A stretch of 35,543 bases of DNA from Bradyrhizobium sp. 1 (lineage in GTDB: Bacteria; Pseudomonadota; Alphaproteobacteria; Rhizobiales; Xanthobacteraceae): assembly GCF_023073315.1 (NCBI RefSeq), contig NZ_JADPJH010000010.1, forward strand, positions 535,865-571,407. The letters are read 5' to 3'. Position 1 is the first letter of the stretch; each line of letters opens with the position of its first letter. The notes beneath the pieces are model-generated. The model saw only the letters and a list, made by a program, of their open reading frames with translations. It was not told where the DNA came from and did not search any database. A program made the translations under genes and the position numbers. Below are positions 1 to 8,242 of this stretch, in pieces.

Positions 1-708
1 GAAAACGTCGGCCAGTTCGCGGTCGTAGCGTTCGGCCCAGAGATGGCTGCCGGTGGCGACGTCGTTGAGCTGCGCGTTGATGCGGACCCGGTCGCCGTCC
101 TTGCGGACGCTGCCCTCGACGACATAGCGCACGCCGAGTTCTTCCGCGACCTGCCGCAGGTGGACCGCGCGGCCCTTGTAGATGAAGGAAGAGTTGCGCG
201 CGATGACGAAGAACCAGCGTAGCTTCGACAGCGCGGTGATGATGTCCTCGCTGATGCCGTCGGAGAAGTAATCCTGCTCGGCCTCGCCGCTCATGTTGGT
301 GAAGGGCAGCACCGCGATCGCCGGACGATCCGGCAACGGCAATCCCGCCGGTGCGGCGTTGGACGGTCTGGCTGGCGCAGCTTGCGTGGCCGCCGAAGAA
401 AGCTCTGTGACCTCACCTACAAACCGCACGCCCTTGCGTGCGATGGTGCGGATCAGCCGCTGCTCCTCGCCATTGTCGCCAACCGCGCGTCGCGCCGCGT
501 TGATCCGGCTGGTCAGCGTCGATTCCGAGACGACGCGGCCGTTCCAGATCGCGTCGAGCAGATTGTCCCGCGTCACCACGCGCTCGCGGTTACGAACGAG
601 GTAGATGAGGAGATCGAACACCTGGGGCTCGAGCGCGATCAGCGAGTCCGCACGCCGCAATTCGCGTCGCTCGGGGTCGAGCAAAAAATCCTCAAACTGA
701 AACGTCAC
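1..708 (-). CDS. Winged-helix regulator with TolB-like domain (3' end cut by window)
   Basis: The frame is open from a GTG start at 708 to the window edge (236 codons, C-terminus missing). The start is chosen because GAGGAGG lies just upstream of the GTG. Residues about 1-100 form an OmpR/CadC-type winged helix (FEDFLLDPERRELRR, then LTSRINAARRAVGD). After a short Ala/Pro-rich linker, residues from about 128 match the TolB N-terminal-like domain of adenylate-cyclase-related regulators (AIAVLPFTNMSG, then YFSDGISEDIITAL). Proteins of this architecture normally continue into TPR repeats, which would lie outside the window. No receiver domain or membrane segment is seen in the visible part. Function is probably transcriptional regulation; the signal and targets are unknown. 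Family call is fairly sure, role is inference. Confidence 0.85.
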   Translation of the reverse strand, partial: MTFQFEDFLLDPERRELRRADSLIALEPQVFDLLIYLVRNRERVVTRDNLLDAIWNGRVVSESTLTSRINAARRAVGDNGEEQRLIRTIARKGVRFVGEVTELSSAATQAAPARPSNAAPAGLPLPDRPAIAVLPFTNMSGEAEQDYFSDGISEDIITALSKLRWFFVIARNSSFIYKGRAVHLRQVAEELGVRYVVEGSVRKDGDRVRINAQLNDVATGSHLWAERYDRELADVF

Positions 709-830
709 TCGTCCTCCTCGGCTCCCGCTGGGAAATCAAGGCGCTCTCAGCGTAAAATAACGCCGCTCTCAAGGCCAGCGATGCGCATGCGCCCTATCGT
801 CCCGGCGTTTTCAACCGCAGGAGACTGCCC

Positions 831-1664
831 ATGTCGACATCTGCCGCACTCAAGCCAGCCGCACCCGATCTCGCCGCCGTCAAGCAGCGCCAGCACGGCG
901 CCTGGTCGTCCGGCGACTATGCCGTCGTCGGCACCACCTTGCAGATCGTCGGAGAGCAGCTCTGTGAGGCACTCGACATACGCGCCGGCAGCAAGGTGCT
1001 GGATGTCGCCGCCGGCAACGGCAATGCGACGCTGGCCGCGGCACGGCGCTGGTGTGACGTCACATCCACCGACTATGTGCCGGAGCTGCTCAAGCGCGGA
1101 CAGGAGCGCGCGGCGGCGGACCATCTGAAGGTCGAATTCCGCGAGGCGGATGCCGAAGCGCTGCCGTTTGCCGACGCGAGCTACGACGTCGTTGTCTCGA
1201 CCTTCGGCGTGATGTTTACGCCGGACCAGGACAAGGCGGCCTCCGAGCTTGCGCGGGTCTGCAAATCCGGCGGCAAGATCGGCCTCGCCAACTGGACGCC
1301 GCAGGGTTTTATTGGCCAGCTCTTCAAAACCATCGGCAAGCATTTGCCACCGCCAGCAGGCGTGAAGTCGCCGGCGCTCTGGGGCACGCAGGCCCGGCTC
1401 GAGGAGATGTTCGGAAGCCAAGCCTCGGAGATATCAGCCGAGCCGCGCATGTTCGTGTTCCGCTATCGCTCGCCGGAGCATTGGCTCGAAATCTTCAAGA
1501 CTTTCTACGGGCCGACGCTGAAGGCGTTTGCCGCGCTGGACGAGACCGGGCAGGCCGCGCTGAAGCGCGATCTCATGACGCTGCTCGGCGAGTTCAACCA
1601 TGCCGATGACGGCACGATCGTCGTGCACAGCGAATATCTGGAAGCGGTGATCACCAAGCGCTGA
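831..1664 (+). CDS. Class I SAM-dependent methyltransferase
   Basis: This is a 277-residue cytosolic protein with a Rossmann methyltransferase core. Motif I is at about residues 55-64 (KVLDVAAGNGN), followed by the acidic post-I region and a motif near residue 105 (READAEALPFADASYDVV) typical of UbiE/arsenite-methyltransferase-like enzymes. The ATG at 831 follows an AGGAG at a good distance. The substrate cannot be read from the sequence. The conserved cysteines expected of an arsenite methyltransferase are not evident, so a small-molecule or quinone-like substrate is as likely. The gene stands alone: the regulator upstream is divergent and the BrkB gene downstream is convergent, separated by a strong hairpin. 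Confidence 0.85.
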   Translation: MSTSAALKPAAPDLAAVKQRQHGAWSSGDYAVVGTTLQIVGEQLCEALDIRAGSKVLDVAAGNGNATLAAARRWCDVTSTDYVPELLKRGQERAAADHLKVEFREADAEALPFADASYDVVVSTFGVMFTPDQDKAASELARVCKSGGKIGLANWTPQGFIGQLFKTIGKHLPPPAGVKSPALWGTQARLEEMFGSQASEISAEPRMFVFRYRSPEHWLEIFKTFYGPTLKAFAALDETGQAALKRDLMTLLGEFNHADDGTIVVHSEYLEAVITKR

Positions 1665-1674
1665 GATGATGTTC

Positions 1675-1703
1675 GGTCAGGCCGGATGATCTCCGGCCTG
1701 ACC
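1675..1703. terminator. Hairpin between convergent genes
   Basis: A perfect 11-bp inverted repeat (GGTCAGGCCGG, loop of 7, CCGGCCTGACC) lies in the 46-bp gap between the methyltransferase and the brkB-like gene. There is no T-run on either side, so it is either a weak bidirectional terminator or a transcript-stabilising 3' end. The stem is seen directly; the role is inference. Confidence 0.5.
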
Positions 1704-1710
1704 ATGGCCA

Positions 1711-2850
1711 TCAAGACGGCGCAGCGGCGCCGACCGTGTCGGCCGAGACGGCCTCGCGGGTGCCGAGCGGCTTCGGCGGTCCGGTGGTCGTGTCGTGCAG
1801 GGTCTGCCGCTCGATCTCCGAGTTCAGCTCGGCCCCGAACATGATCACGATCGCTGACATCCACATCCACGTCATCAGGCCGATCGCAGCCCCAAGCGAA
1901 CCGTAGGTCGCGTTGTAATTGGCGAAGGCCGAGAGATACCACGATAACAGCGACGACCCTGCGATCCAGAGCAGGGCGGCCGTCATTGCGCCGACGCTCA
2001 GCCATTGCCAGCGCGGCGCATCGCGGCTTGGCGCGAAGCGGTAGAGGATCGCGAGCGCTCCGAGCAGGATGACCAGCAGCAGCGGCCAGCGCGCGAGCGC
2101 GACGATCAGCTTGGCTTCGGGGGCGATGCCGAGATGATCGAGCGCGAGCGGGAAGGCCACCACGGCGCCGACCATCACCAGAAGGGCCACGATGCCGCCG
2201 ACCGTGAAGGTCAGGGAAATCAGGTTCAGCTTGATGAAGCTTCGCTTCTCGCGCTCCTCATAGGCGACATTGAGGGCGTCGAAGATGGATTTGACGCCGG
2301 CATTGGCGCTCCAGATCGCAAGCCCGAGGCCGAACAGGAAGGCGGTGCCGAGCGCCGTGTTCCCGTTCGAGACCACGCGCGCGACCTGGTCCTCGACGAT
2401 CTGGAAGGTGCCGGCGGGCAGCATCAATGCGAGCGTCCGGAGATTTGAACTGATGGTCGAGGGATCGGCAAACAGACCGTAAAACGAGACGAGCGCCGTC
2501 ACGGCCGGAAAGATCGCCAGCAGCCCGAAGAAGACGACGCCGCCGGCGGTCGCGAGCAGACGATCGTCACCGATGCGCTGATAGGTGCGCCAGAAAATAT
2601 CTTTCCAGCCGGCCCAAGGGATCGCGAACGGGCTTTTCGAACGGCGGCCGTGGCCGGGCTGTGCGACCGCGCGCGTTGGGTTCGTCTCGGATGAATTGGC
2701 CTCGCCGTTGCGATGCTCCTGCGGCGGCGCCGACCCGGCCAACCGGAACTCCTGGAGATAGCGCTCGGCCGCCAGCACGAAGATCGCCGTGGACGCCACC
2801 AGCACCCAATTGTCAACTTGGCCGGACTGTCGCGCCGGCACGTCAGGCAT
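1711..2850 (-). CDS. YihY/BrkB family inner-membrane protein
   Basis: This is a 379-residue multi-pass membrane protein of the YihY/virulence factor BrkB family. The family core begins near residue 82 (AGWKDIFWRTYQRIGDD, then GGVVFFGLLAIFPAV) and runs through about six hydrophobic helices to GAELNSEIERQ near the C-terminus. The name 'RNase BN' sometimes given to this family is a historical error. The first 80 residues are an extra segment: a hydrophobic stretch (NWVLVASTAIFVLAAERY), then a polar linker. The ATG at 2850 overlaps the end of the upstream holin-like gene by 8 nt, so translation is probably coupled. Both would be transcribed from the EcfG-type promoter at 3485-3509, which points to a stress-envelope role. 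The molecular function of the family is not established. Confidence 0.88.
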   Translation of the reverse strand: MPDVPARQSGQVDNWVLVASTAIFVLAAERYLQEFRLAGSAPPQEHRNGEANSSETNPTRAVAQPGHGRRSKSPFAIPWAGWKDIFWRTYQRIGDDRLLATAGGVVFFGLLAIFPAVTALVSFYGLFADPSTISSNLRTLALMLPAGTFQIVEDQVARVVSNGNTALGTAFLFGLGLAIWSANAGVKSIFDALNVAYEEREKRSFIKLNLISLTFTVGGIVALLVMVGAVVAFPLALDHLGIAPEAKLIVALARWPLLLVILLGALAILYRFAPSRDAPRWQWLSVGAMTAALLWIAGSSLLSWYLSAFANYNATYGSLGAAIGLMTWMWMSAIVIMFGAELNSEIERQTLHDTTTGPPKPLGTREAVSADTVGAAAPS

Positions 2851-3448
2851 CCGATCTCATATCGGTCGCCGACCTTCGCCCCTGACGCCTACGGCGGGCT
2901 GCGGTGACACTGACCAGCCCGAGCGCGGCGAGCATCAGACCGAGCTGCACGGGGCGGCGGCCGCGAACCGGCCAAACCTTGCTGCCGTCGTGTCCCTCGC
3001 CCGGCGCGAGGGGTGCGAGCGGAATGTTCGTTGCGACCTCTTTGACGGCCTGCTTGACTGTTCCGCGCGGAATGCGAGGGGTGGTGATCGCCACGCGGAG
3101 GCGGCTGGCGAGCGGCACGATCGGTTTCGCCTTGCGCCTCATCTGACCCATGGCCAAGCCGGCACAGGCGGCGGCTAGCACCAGCAGCACAGCGCCGGCG
3201 GCGCCGAAGCCCCAAAATTGTCCGTAGCTGATCGCGACCCAGCGGTACAAGGCAATGAGGCCGACGAAAAAGGCTGCGACGACGAACAAACCAGCCACGG
3301 CCAGCAGTCCGGCCGCAACGGCGTAGGATGTCGCACGTCCGGTAGCCTCGGTTGTGCGGTCGCGCAGATAGGAGTGCGTGGCACGCTTGAGGTGGTTGAT
3401 CTTGAGCGCCATGCCGGCGCGCAGCAATTCGCCTGATGGCGCAAGCAT
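2843..3448 (-). CDS. Small membrane protein, holin-superfamily-like
   Basis: This is a 201-residue protein starting MLAPSGELL. I chose ATG 3448 because GGAGG sits 9 nt upstream; the ATG at 3457 abuts that motif and the longer open frame has an Arg-rich non-protein-like N-terminus. It has a basic N-terminal helix (about residues 14-36), two strongly hydrophobic segments (LLAVAGLFVVAAFFVGLIAL and AAGAVLLVLAAACAGLAMG), a polar middle and a third hydrophobic stretch near the C-terminus (GLMLAALGLVSV) ending in an Arg-rich tail. The two-helix core resembles the phage-holin/DUF1469-like membrane proteins often found in general-stress regulons. It overlaps and precedes the brkB-like gene. Membrane location is confident; family name is tentative. 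Confidence 0.75.
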   Translation of the reverse strand: MLAPSGELLRAGMALKINHLKRATHSYLRDRTTEATGRATSYAVAAGLLAVAGLFVVAAFFVGLIALYRWVAISYGQFWGFGAAGAVLLVLAAACAGLAMGQMRRKAKPIVPLASRLRVAITTPRIPRGTVKQAVKEVATNIPLAPLAPGEGHDGSKVWPVRGRRPVQLGLMLAALGLVSVTAARRRRQGRRSATDMRSDA

Positions 3449-3484
3449 GCGGAACATCCTCCGAGCAAGAATTCGTCGGGGATG

Positions 3485-3509
3485 AACGTGGCGGAATTTG
3501 ACTTGTTCC
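3485..3509 (-). promoter_or_regulatory. Candidate EcfG (general stress sigma factor) promoter
   Basis: On the minus strand, GGAAC (3509-3505) is separated by exactly 16 nt from CGTT (3488-3485). This is the GGAAC-N16/17-CGTT consensus of alphaproteobacterial EcfG-type promoters. The predicted transcript would start near 3478 and reach the holin-like start codon at 3448 after about 30 nt, with GGAGG in between. Sequence match is direct; use in vivo is inference. Confidence 0.75.
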
Positions 3510-3540
3510 GAGGATTCCGAGGCGGTGCACTTCTTGCGGA

Positions 3541-4500
3541 TCAGCCGAGATCGGCGGCCGAAATCCAGAACACCTCGCCCTCGGAGTCTTCGGTATCCAG
3601 CCAGAGCAACGGCAGTTCCGGAAACGCCTCGTCGACCAGGTCGCGGCCGCGGCCGATCTCGCAGATCAGCCCGCCATCCGGCGTGAGATGATCGGGTGCG
3701 TCGCGCAGGATCCGGCGGACCACGTCGAGACCGTCGGCCCCGCCGTCGAAGGCGAGTTTTGGCTCGGCCCGGCATTCCGGCGGCAGCGCGGCCATGCCTT
3801 CGGCATCGACATAGGGCGGGTTGGTGATGATCAGGTCGTATTTGTTGCCGCCGAGCGGGGCGAACAGATCGCCACGATGGAGCGTGATCCGTTCATCGAG
3901 CCCGTAATCGCCGACATTGCGTGTGGCAACCTCGAGCGCGCCCTTGGAGATGTCGACGGCGTCGACCGCGGCAATCGGGAAATGATGCGCGGCGAGGATG
4001 GCGAGACATCCCGAGCCGGTGCAGAGATCGAGCACGCGCTCGACCGCCGTGGGATCGTCGATCAGCGCGCCGGCGCCTTCTTCGCCGCCAAAATGCGACT
4101 CCAGCAGTTCGCCGATGAAAGAGCGCGGAACGATGACGCGTTCGTCGACATAGAACGGCAGGCCGCGCATGTAGATCTTGTTGACGAGATAGGCGGCTGG
4201 TTTGCGCGTGGCGACGCGCTGATGGATCAGGTCGAGGATGGTCTTGCCCTCCGCGGCCGTGACGCGGGCGTGGGCAAAACCCTCGAACTGGTCGGGATTG
4301 AGATGCAGCGCTTCGCCGATCAGGAAGGCGGCTTCCGAAACCGGATCGGTCGTGCCGTGGGCAAAGGCGAGCTTTGCTTCAACGAAGCGGCTCACCGCAT
4401 AGCGGACGAAATCAAGCAGCGTGAGCAGCTCGCCGCTGGCCACTTTCGCAAGCTTTGGCGCGGCGCGGCCGCGCGCGGTCTTCTTCGAAACTCTTGCCAT
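3541..4500 (-). CDS. prmB: PrmB, ribosomal protein L3 glutamine N5-methyltransferase
   Basis: This is a 319-residue cytosolic SAM-dependent methyltransferase that modifies a glutamine of ribosomal protein L3. An N-terminal helical domain (residues about 20-105) precedes the catalytic domain, which has SAM motif I DLCTGSGC at 158-165 and the Gln-methylating NPPY motif at 227-230. The N-terminal segment TTDPVSEAAFLIGEAL and the motif VNKIYMRGLPFYVDERV separate PrmB from the release-factor enzyme PrmC. A short basic tail (RVSKKTARGRAAPK) starts the protein. The start codon overlaps the moaE stop (TGATG), so it is the last gene of the uvrC-pgsA-moaD-moaE-prmB run and is likely translationally coupled. 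Confidence 0.93.
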   Translation of the reverse strand: MARVSKKTARGRAAPKLAKVASGELLTLLDFVRYAVSRFVEAKLAFAHGTTDPVSEAAFLIGEALHLNPDQFEGFAHARVTAAEGKTILDLIHQRVATRKPAAYLVNKIYMRGLPFYVDERVIVPRSFIGELLESHFGGEEGAGALIDDPTAVERVLDLCTGSGCLAILAAHHFPIAAVDAVDISKGALEVATRNVGDYGLDERITLHRGDLFAPLGGNKYDLIITNPPYVDAEGMAALPPECRAEPKLAFDGGADGLDVVRRILRDAPDHLTPDGGLICEIGRGRDLVDEAFPELPLLWLDTEDSEGEVFWISAADLG

Positions 4501-4967
4501 CAGGATTTCGTCCAGCGTGCGGCGGCCGCATCGTCACGGGCGTGGGCCTCGACCCAGCCGGTGCCGGTGGCGCTCTCTTCCTTTTTCCAGAACGGCGCGC
4601 TGGTCTTGAGGTAATCCATCAGGAACTCGGCTGCCTGGAACGCGGCCTGGCGGTGCTGCGACGCCGTCAGCACCAACACGATGTTCTGGCCGGGCATGAA
4701 CCGGCCGACGCGGTGGATGATGGTGACGCCGTTGAGCGGCCAGCGCGATGTGGCTTCGTCGGCATGGCGCTTGATCTCGTCTTCCGCCATGCCGGGATAA
4801 TGTTCGAGCGTGAGCGCCGAGACCTTCGCGCTGTCGTCGTCCGCGCGGCAGATGCCGGAGAAGCTGACGACCGCGCCGATGTCGGTCCGGCTTTTGGTGA
4901 GCACCGCGATCTCGCGCGCGATGTCGAAATCATCTTGCTGGATGCGGACGGTGATGGAACAGCTCAT
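4500..4967 (-). CDS. moaE: MoaE, molybdopterin synthase large (catalytic) subunit
   Basis: This is a 155-residue MoaE. With thiocarboxylated MoaD it converts precursor Z (cPMP) to molybdopterin. Visible family features are the N-terminal segment AVVSFSGICR, the LTLEHYPGMAEDEI stretch, the HRVGR motif, and the catalytic Lys region AFWKKE (here PFWKKEES) near residue 128. It starts 3 nt after the moaD stop and its own stop overlaps the prmB start. Length and motifs are those of a complete protein. The product supplies the pterin for molybdenum enzymes, including the CO dehydrogenase encoded in this window. Confidence 0.95.
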   Translation of the reverse strand: MSCSITVRIQQDDFDIAREIAVLTKSRTDIGAVVSFSGICRADDDSAKVSALTLEHYPGMAEDEIKRHADEATSRWPLNGVTIIHRVGRFMPGQNIVLVLTASQHRQAAFQAAEFLMDYLKTSAPFWKKEESATGTGWVEAHARDDAAAARWTKS

Positions 4968-4970
4968 GGC

Positions 4971-5222
4971 CTAGCCGCCGGTCATCGGCGGAAAGAACGC
5001 GATCTCGCGTGCGCCCGCGATCGCGGCGTCCGATTTGACGTGGGTATGGTCGATCGCGGTGCGGATCACCTTCGGCTTCTCGAAGGCGTAGGCATAGGCT
5101 TCGCTCCGGCCGGACAGCCAGGCGATCAGCTCCTCCACGGTGCGCACGGTCGCGGGCGGCTCGATGGTTTCTTCCGCCTTGCCGACGCGCTCGCGCACCC
5201 AGGCGAAATACTTCACCTTCAT
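4971..5222 (-). CDS. moaD: MoaD, molybdopterin synthase sulfur carrier subunit
   Basis: This is an 83-residue ubiquitin-fold protein beginning MKVKYFAWVRERVG and ending FFPPMTGG. The C-terminal Gly-Gly is the site that MoeB-type enzymes adenylate and that then carries the sulfur as thiocarboxylate. The ATG overlaps the pgsA stop by 4 nt (ATGA) and moaE follows after 3 nt, so synthase subunits are made from one coupled message. The alternative longer frame starting at 5229 is in another frame and is an overlap artefact. Confidence 0.95.
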   Translation of the reverse strand: MKVKYFAWVRERVGKAEETIEPPATVRTVEELIAWLSGRSEAYAYAFEKPKVIRTAIDHTHVKSDAAIAGAREIAFFPPMTGG

Positions 5223-5836
5223 CCCTCATCCTCCTTGATGAGGTGATGAATGCCGGCCCGGAAATAGTCGTAGCCGGTGTACATGGTCAGGATCGCCGAG
5301 GCCCACAGCAGCGCCAGTCCGATCATCGAGACCATGGGCAACACCTCGTCGCCGGCCGGGCCGGCGAGCAGGAAGCCGATGGCGATGAGCTGGACGGTGG
5401 TCTTCCACTTGGCGAGCTTGGTGACGGGAACGCTCACCCGCAGCGCGGCCAGATATTCGCGCAAGCCCGAGACCAGGATCTCGCGGCACAGGATCACGAT
5501 GGCGGCCCACAGCGACCAGCCATGGATGATGCCGTCGGCGGCCAGCATCAGCAGGCAGGAGGCGACCAGCAGCTTGTCGGCGATCGGATCGAGCATCCGG
5601 CCGAACGCCGATTGCTGATTCCAGATTCGCGCGTAATAGCCGTCGAGGTAATCGGTCACTGCTGCCGCGATGAAGATGGCGACCGCGACCCAGCGCAACC
5701 ACAGCGGCTGATCCAGGATCGACTGTGCATAGATGCACCCGATCACGACCGGGATCGCGGCGATCCGGCCATAGGTCAGGAGATTCGGGAGGGACATCGC
5801 GCGGCTGGTCGTCCCTCGTGTCGTGGCGATGTTCAT
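5219..5836 (-). CDS. pgsA: PgsA, CDP-diacylglycerol-glycerol-3-phosphate phosphatidyltransferase
   Basis: This is a 205-residue inner-membrane enzyme of phosphatidylglycerol synthesis. The CDP-alcohol phosphotransferase signature D-x2-DG-x2-AR-x8-G-x3-D-x3-D is complete (Asp62, Asp65, Gly66, Ala69, Arg70, Gly79, Asp83, Asp87). About five hydrophobic helices surround it. I chose the ATG at 5836 (MNIATTRG) because of the AGGA just before it. The conserved family start is MSLPNLLTYGRI, at 5797, which lacks a close ribosome site, so 5797 remains possible. It follows uvrC by about 95 nt and overlaps moaD, making it part of the uvrC-to-prmB operon. Confidence 0.92.
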   Translation of the reverse strand: MNIATTRGTTSRAMSLPNLLTYGRIAAIPVVIGCIYAQSILDQPLWLRWVAVAIFIAAAVTDYLDGYYARIWNQQSAFGRMLDPIADKLLVASCLLMLAADGIIHGWSLWAAIVILCREILVSGLREYLAALRVSVPVTKLAKWKTTVQLIAIGFLLAGPAGDEVLPMVSMIGLALLWASAILTMYTGYDYFRAGIHHLIKEDEG

Positions 5837-5930
5837 CCGTCCTACCAATACCGCTCAAGCCTGAAGGTCAACCGTCCGCTCCCAAATGGGGTGCGGGATG
5901 CGACGACCATATGACTACCGTCCCCTAAGT

Positions 5931-7991
5931 TCACCCCGGCTGGGGATGGAAATATTCGAAAATCCTGCGGGCGCTCTCGGCGCTCACCCCCGGAACCTTG
6001 CCGAGATCGGCAATCGAGGCCCGTTCGATCTCCTTCAGGGTTCCGAAATGATGCAGCAAGGCACGTTTGCGTGACGGGCCGATGCCCGCAATCTCCTGCA
6101 AACCGGCCTCGCGGATGTCCTTCTTGCGCAGCTTGCGGTGCGAGCCGATGACGAAGCGGTGGGCCTCGTCCCGCAGGCGCTGGATGAAATAGAGCACGGG
6201 GTCGCGCGGCTCCAGCTTGATCGCCTCGCGCTCCGGCATGAACAGGGTCTCGCGGCCGGCATCCCGGTCCGGCCCCTTGGCGACCGACATCAGCGACACC
6301 TGGGTCAGGCCGAGATTGGTAAAGATCTCCCGGACGGCGTTGAGCTGGCCGCGGCCGCCGTCGATGATGACGAGGTCGGGCCATTGCGGGAAATCGTCGT
6401 CCTTGGTTTTGGCCGCGCCCTCCTCGGGTGGGTTGATCAGGCGCTTGAAGCGGCGTTCCAGCACCTCGCGCATCATGGCGAAGTCGTCGCCCGGCGTGAT
6501 CCCTTCCGACTTGATGTTGAACTTGCGGTACTGGTTCTTCACGAAGCCGTCGGGGCCGGCGACGATCATGGCGCCGACCGCGTTGGTGCCCTGGATGTGG
6601 CTGTTGTCGTAGACCTCGATGCGCTTGGGCGAATGGGGCAGGCTCAGCGTAGCGGCTATGGCGTCGAGCAGGCGGCTCTGCGTCGCGGTATCCGCGAGCT
6701 TGCGGCCGAGCGCCTCGCGCGCATTGGTCAGCGCGTGGGCGACGAGCTCCTTCTTCTCGCCGCGCTTGGGCGTCGTGACCTCGATCTTGCGGCCGGCCTT
6801 GATCGACAGCGCGTTCGCAAGCAGCTCGCTCTCCTCGATCTCGTGCGAGAGCAGGATGTTCTTTGGCGGCGGCTTGTCGTCGTAGAACTGGGCAAGGAAG
6901 GATCCCAGCACTTCTTCCGGCGTATAGGTCTTTTCCGCGCGCGGGAAATAGGCGCGGTTGCCCCAGTTCTGGCCGGTGCGGAAGAAGAACACTTCGACGC
7001 AGGAGAAGCCGCCTTCCTGGTGGATCGCGAACACGTCGGCTTCTTCCACCGTGCGCGGATTGATGCCCTGCTGCGACTGGATCGCCGACAGCGCGGCGAG
7101 GCGGTCGCGGTAGAGCGCCGCGGTCTCGAATTCGAGCTCGCCGGCCGCCTTCTCCATCTCGCCGGCAAGTTCCTGCTTCACCGCCTGGCTCTTGCCGGAG
7201 AGGAAGTCGCTCGCCTCGCGCACCAGCGTCGTATAGCCGGGGAAGTCGATCTCGCGGGTGCAGGGCCCGGCACAGCGGCGGATCTGGTAGAGCAGGCAGG
7301 GCCGCGAGCGGCTCTCGAAGAAGGAATCGGTGCAGGAGCGGATCAGGAACGCGCGCTGCAACGCCGTGATGGTGCGGTTGACGGCGCCGGCGGAGGCGAA
7401 CGGGCCGAAATAGCGCCCGGGCCGCGACTGCGCGCCGCGGTGCTTGAGGATCTGCGGCGCCCAATGGTCGCCGGTGATCAGGATATAGGGAAACGATTTG
7501 TCGTCGCGCAGCTGCACGTTGAAGCGCGGCCGCAGCTGCTTGATGAGGTTGGCTTCCAGCAGCAGCGCTTCTGTCTCGGTGTTGGTCGAGACGATCTCCA
7601 CGGTCACCGTGGCCGCGATCATGCGCAGGATGCGCGCCGGCTGCGGCGCACTCTGGCGCGCGTAGTTGGACAGGCGCTTTTTGACGTTCTTGGCCTTGCC
7701 GACATAGAGCACGTCGGCGTTCGCACTGAGCATGCGATAGACGCCGGGCGAGGTCGGGGCGAGCCGGACCGCGCGCTCGATCGCCTCGTGACCGGTTGCG
7801 AGCGGCTCCTCGCCGACGGCGCCGCTCTCTTCCAGGATATCAGGCAGCAGCGCATCGTCCTCGTCGTCGCCGCCTGCTGCCGCGGGATCGACGTCCGGCG
7901 CCGCCGGCGCCTCGGGCGGGGCGTCGGTCGCAGCAGTTCGCGGCGCCTTGCGCGCGCGGTCGTCCGGATCGTCGGTGGAATCGTGAACCAT
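5931..7991 (-). CDS. uvrC: UvrC, excinuclease ABC subunit C
   Basis: This is a 686-residue nucleotide-excision-repair nuclease that makes both incisions around UvrB-bound damage. In order: an acidic, disordered N-terminal extension (residues about 1-75, rich in Asp, Ala and Pro); the GIY-YIG nuclease domain ([20 protein letters not shown]); a Cys-rich region ([22 protein letters not shown] fragments); a UVR/UvrB-binding segment; the RNase H-like endonuclease domain ([12 protein letters not shown]); and a C-terminal double helix-hairpin-helix ([17 protein letters not shown], then [14 protein letters not shown]). It is full length plus the extension. It heads the operon with pgsA, moaD, moaE and prmB. 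No alphaproteobacterial SOS box (GTTC-N7-GTTC) was found upstream. Confidence 0.96.
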   Translation of the reverse strand: MVHDSTDDPDDRARKAPRTAATDAPPEAPAAPDVDPAAAGGDDEDDALLPDILEESGAVGEEPLATGHEAIERAVRLAPTSPGVYRMLSANADVLYVGKAKNVKKRLSNYARQSAPQPARILRMIAATVTVEIVSTNTETEALLLEANLIKQLRPRFNVQLRDDKSFPYILITGDHWAPQILKHRGAQSRPGRYFGPFASAGAVNRTITALQRAFLIRSCTDSFFESRSRPCLLYQIRRCAGPCTREIDFPGYTTLVREASDFLSGKSQAVKQELAGEMEKAAGELEFETAALYRDRLAALSAIQSQQGINPRTVEEADVFAIHQEGGFSCVEVFFFRTGQNWGNRAYFPRAEKTYTPEEVLGSFLAQFYDDKPPPKNILLSHEIEESELLANALSIKAGRKIEVTTPKRGEKKELVAHALTNAREALGRKLADTATQSRLLDAIAATLSLPHSPKRIEVYDNSHIQGTNAVGAMIVAGPDGFVKNQYRKFNIKSEGITPGDDFAMMREVLERRFKRLINPPEEGAAKTKDDDFPQWPDLVIIDGGRGQLNAVREIFTNLGLTQVSLMSVAKGPDRDAGRETLFMPEREAIKLEPRDPVLYFIQRLRDEAHRFVIGSHRKLRKKDIREAGLQEIAGIGPSRKRALLHHFGTLKEIERASIADLGKVPGVSAESARRIFEYFHPQPG

Positions 7992-8080
7992 GGTGCGAAT
8001 TTAGGCGCTGGGGGTGCGGATTTGAAGTTCCGGCCATGCGGCACGCACAGGATGGCGGCGCAGTTCCCGGTAACGCTTGC

Positions 8081-8126
8081 TTAAGCCTGTTAACAGCGCG
8101 GTAACCCGGCTTAACAGGCCTTTAAC
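8081..8126 (+). promoter_or_regulatory. Cluster of CtrA-type binding sites
   Basis: TTAA (8111-8114), seven bases, then TTAAC (8122-8126) is an exact TTAA-N7-TTAAC full site of the cell-cycle regulator CtrA. A second near-match, TTAA-N7-GTAAC, is at 8090-8105, and TTAAGCCTGTTAAC lies at 8081-8094. The nonamer GCCTGTTAA (8085-8093) is repeated inverted at 8111-8119. The cluster is about 117 bp before the porin start and about 90 bp before uvrC, so it could act on either. Match is direct, regulation is inference. Confidence 0.6.
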
Positions 8127-8242
8127 TTAAAACTCTCGATAAATCTTACGCGAAAAAGTGGTGGTTTCGTAACCATGCGGTTTTGCCTCGCGCGGCGGCG
8201 CAGGCATCGCACGGGTTACGGCAGTTGCGTTGGAGAGTACCG

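Noticed and set aside
7992..8080. SOS box for uvrC
   Set aside because: Two GTTC motifs occur (8027 and 8063) but not at the GTTC-N7-GTTC spacing of alphaproteobacterial LexA sites.
6138..8084. A 648-codon plus-strand open frame
   Set aside because: It lies antisense to uvrC, which has clear family motifs. GC-rich third positions create long antisense frames, and the sequence has no recognisable domain.
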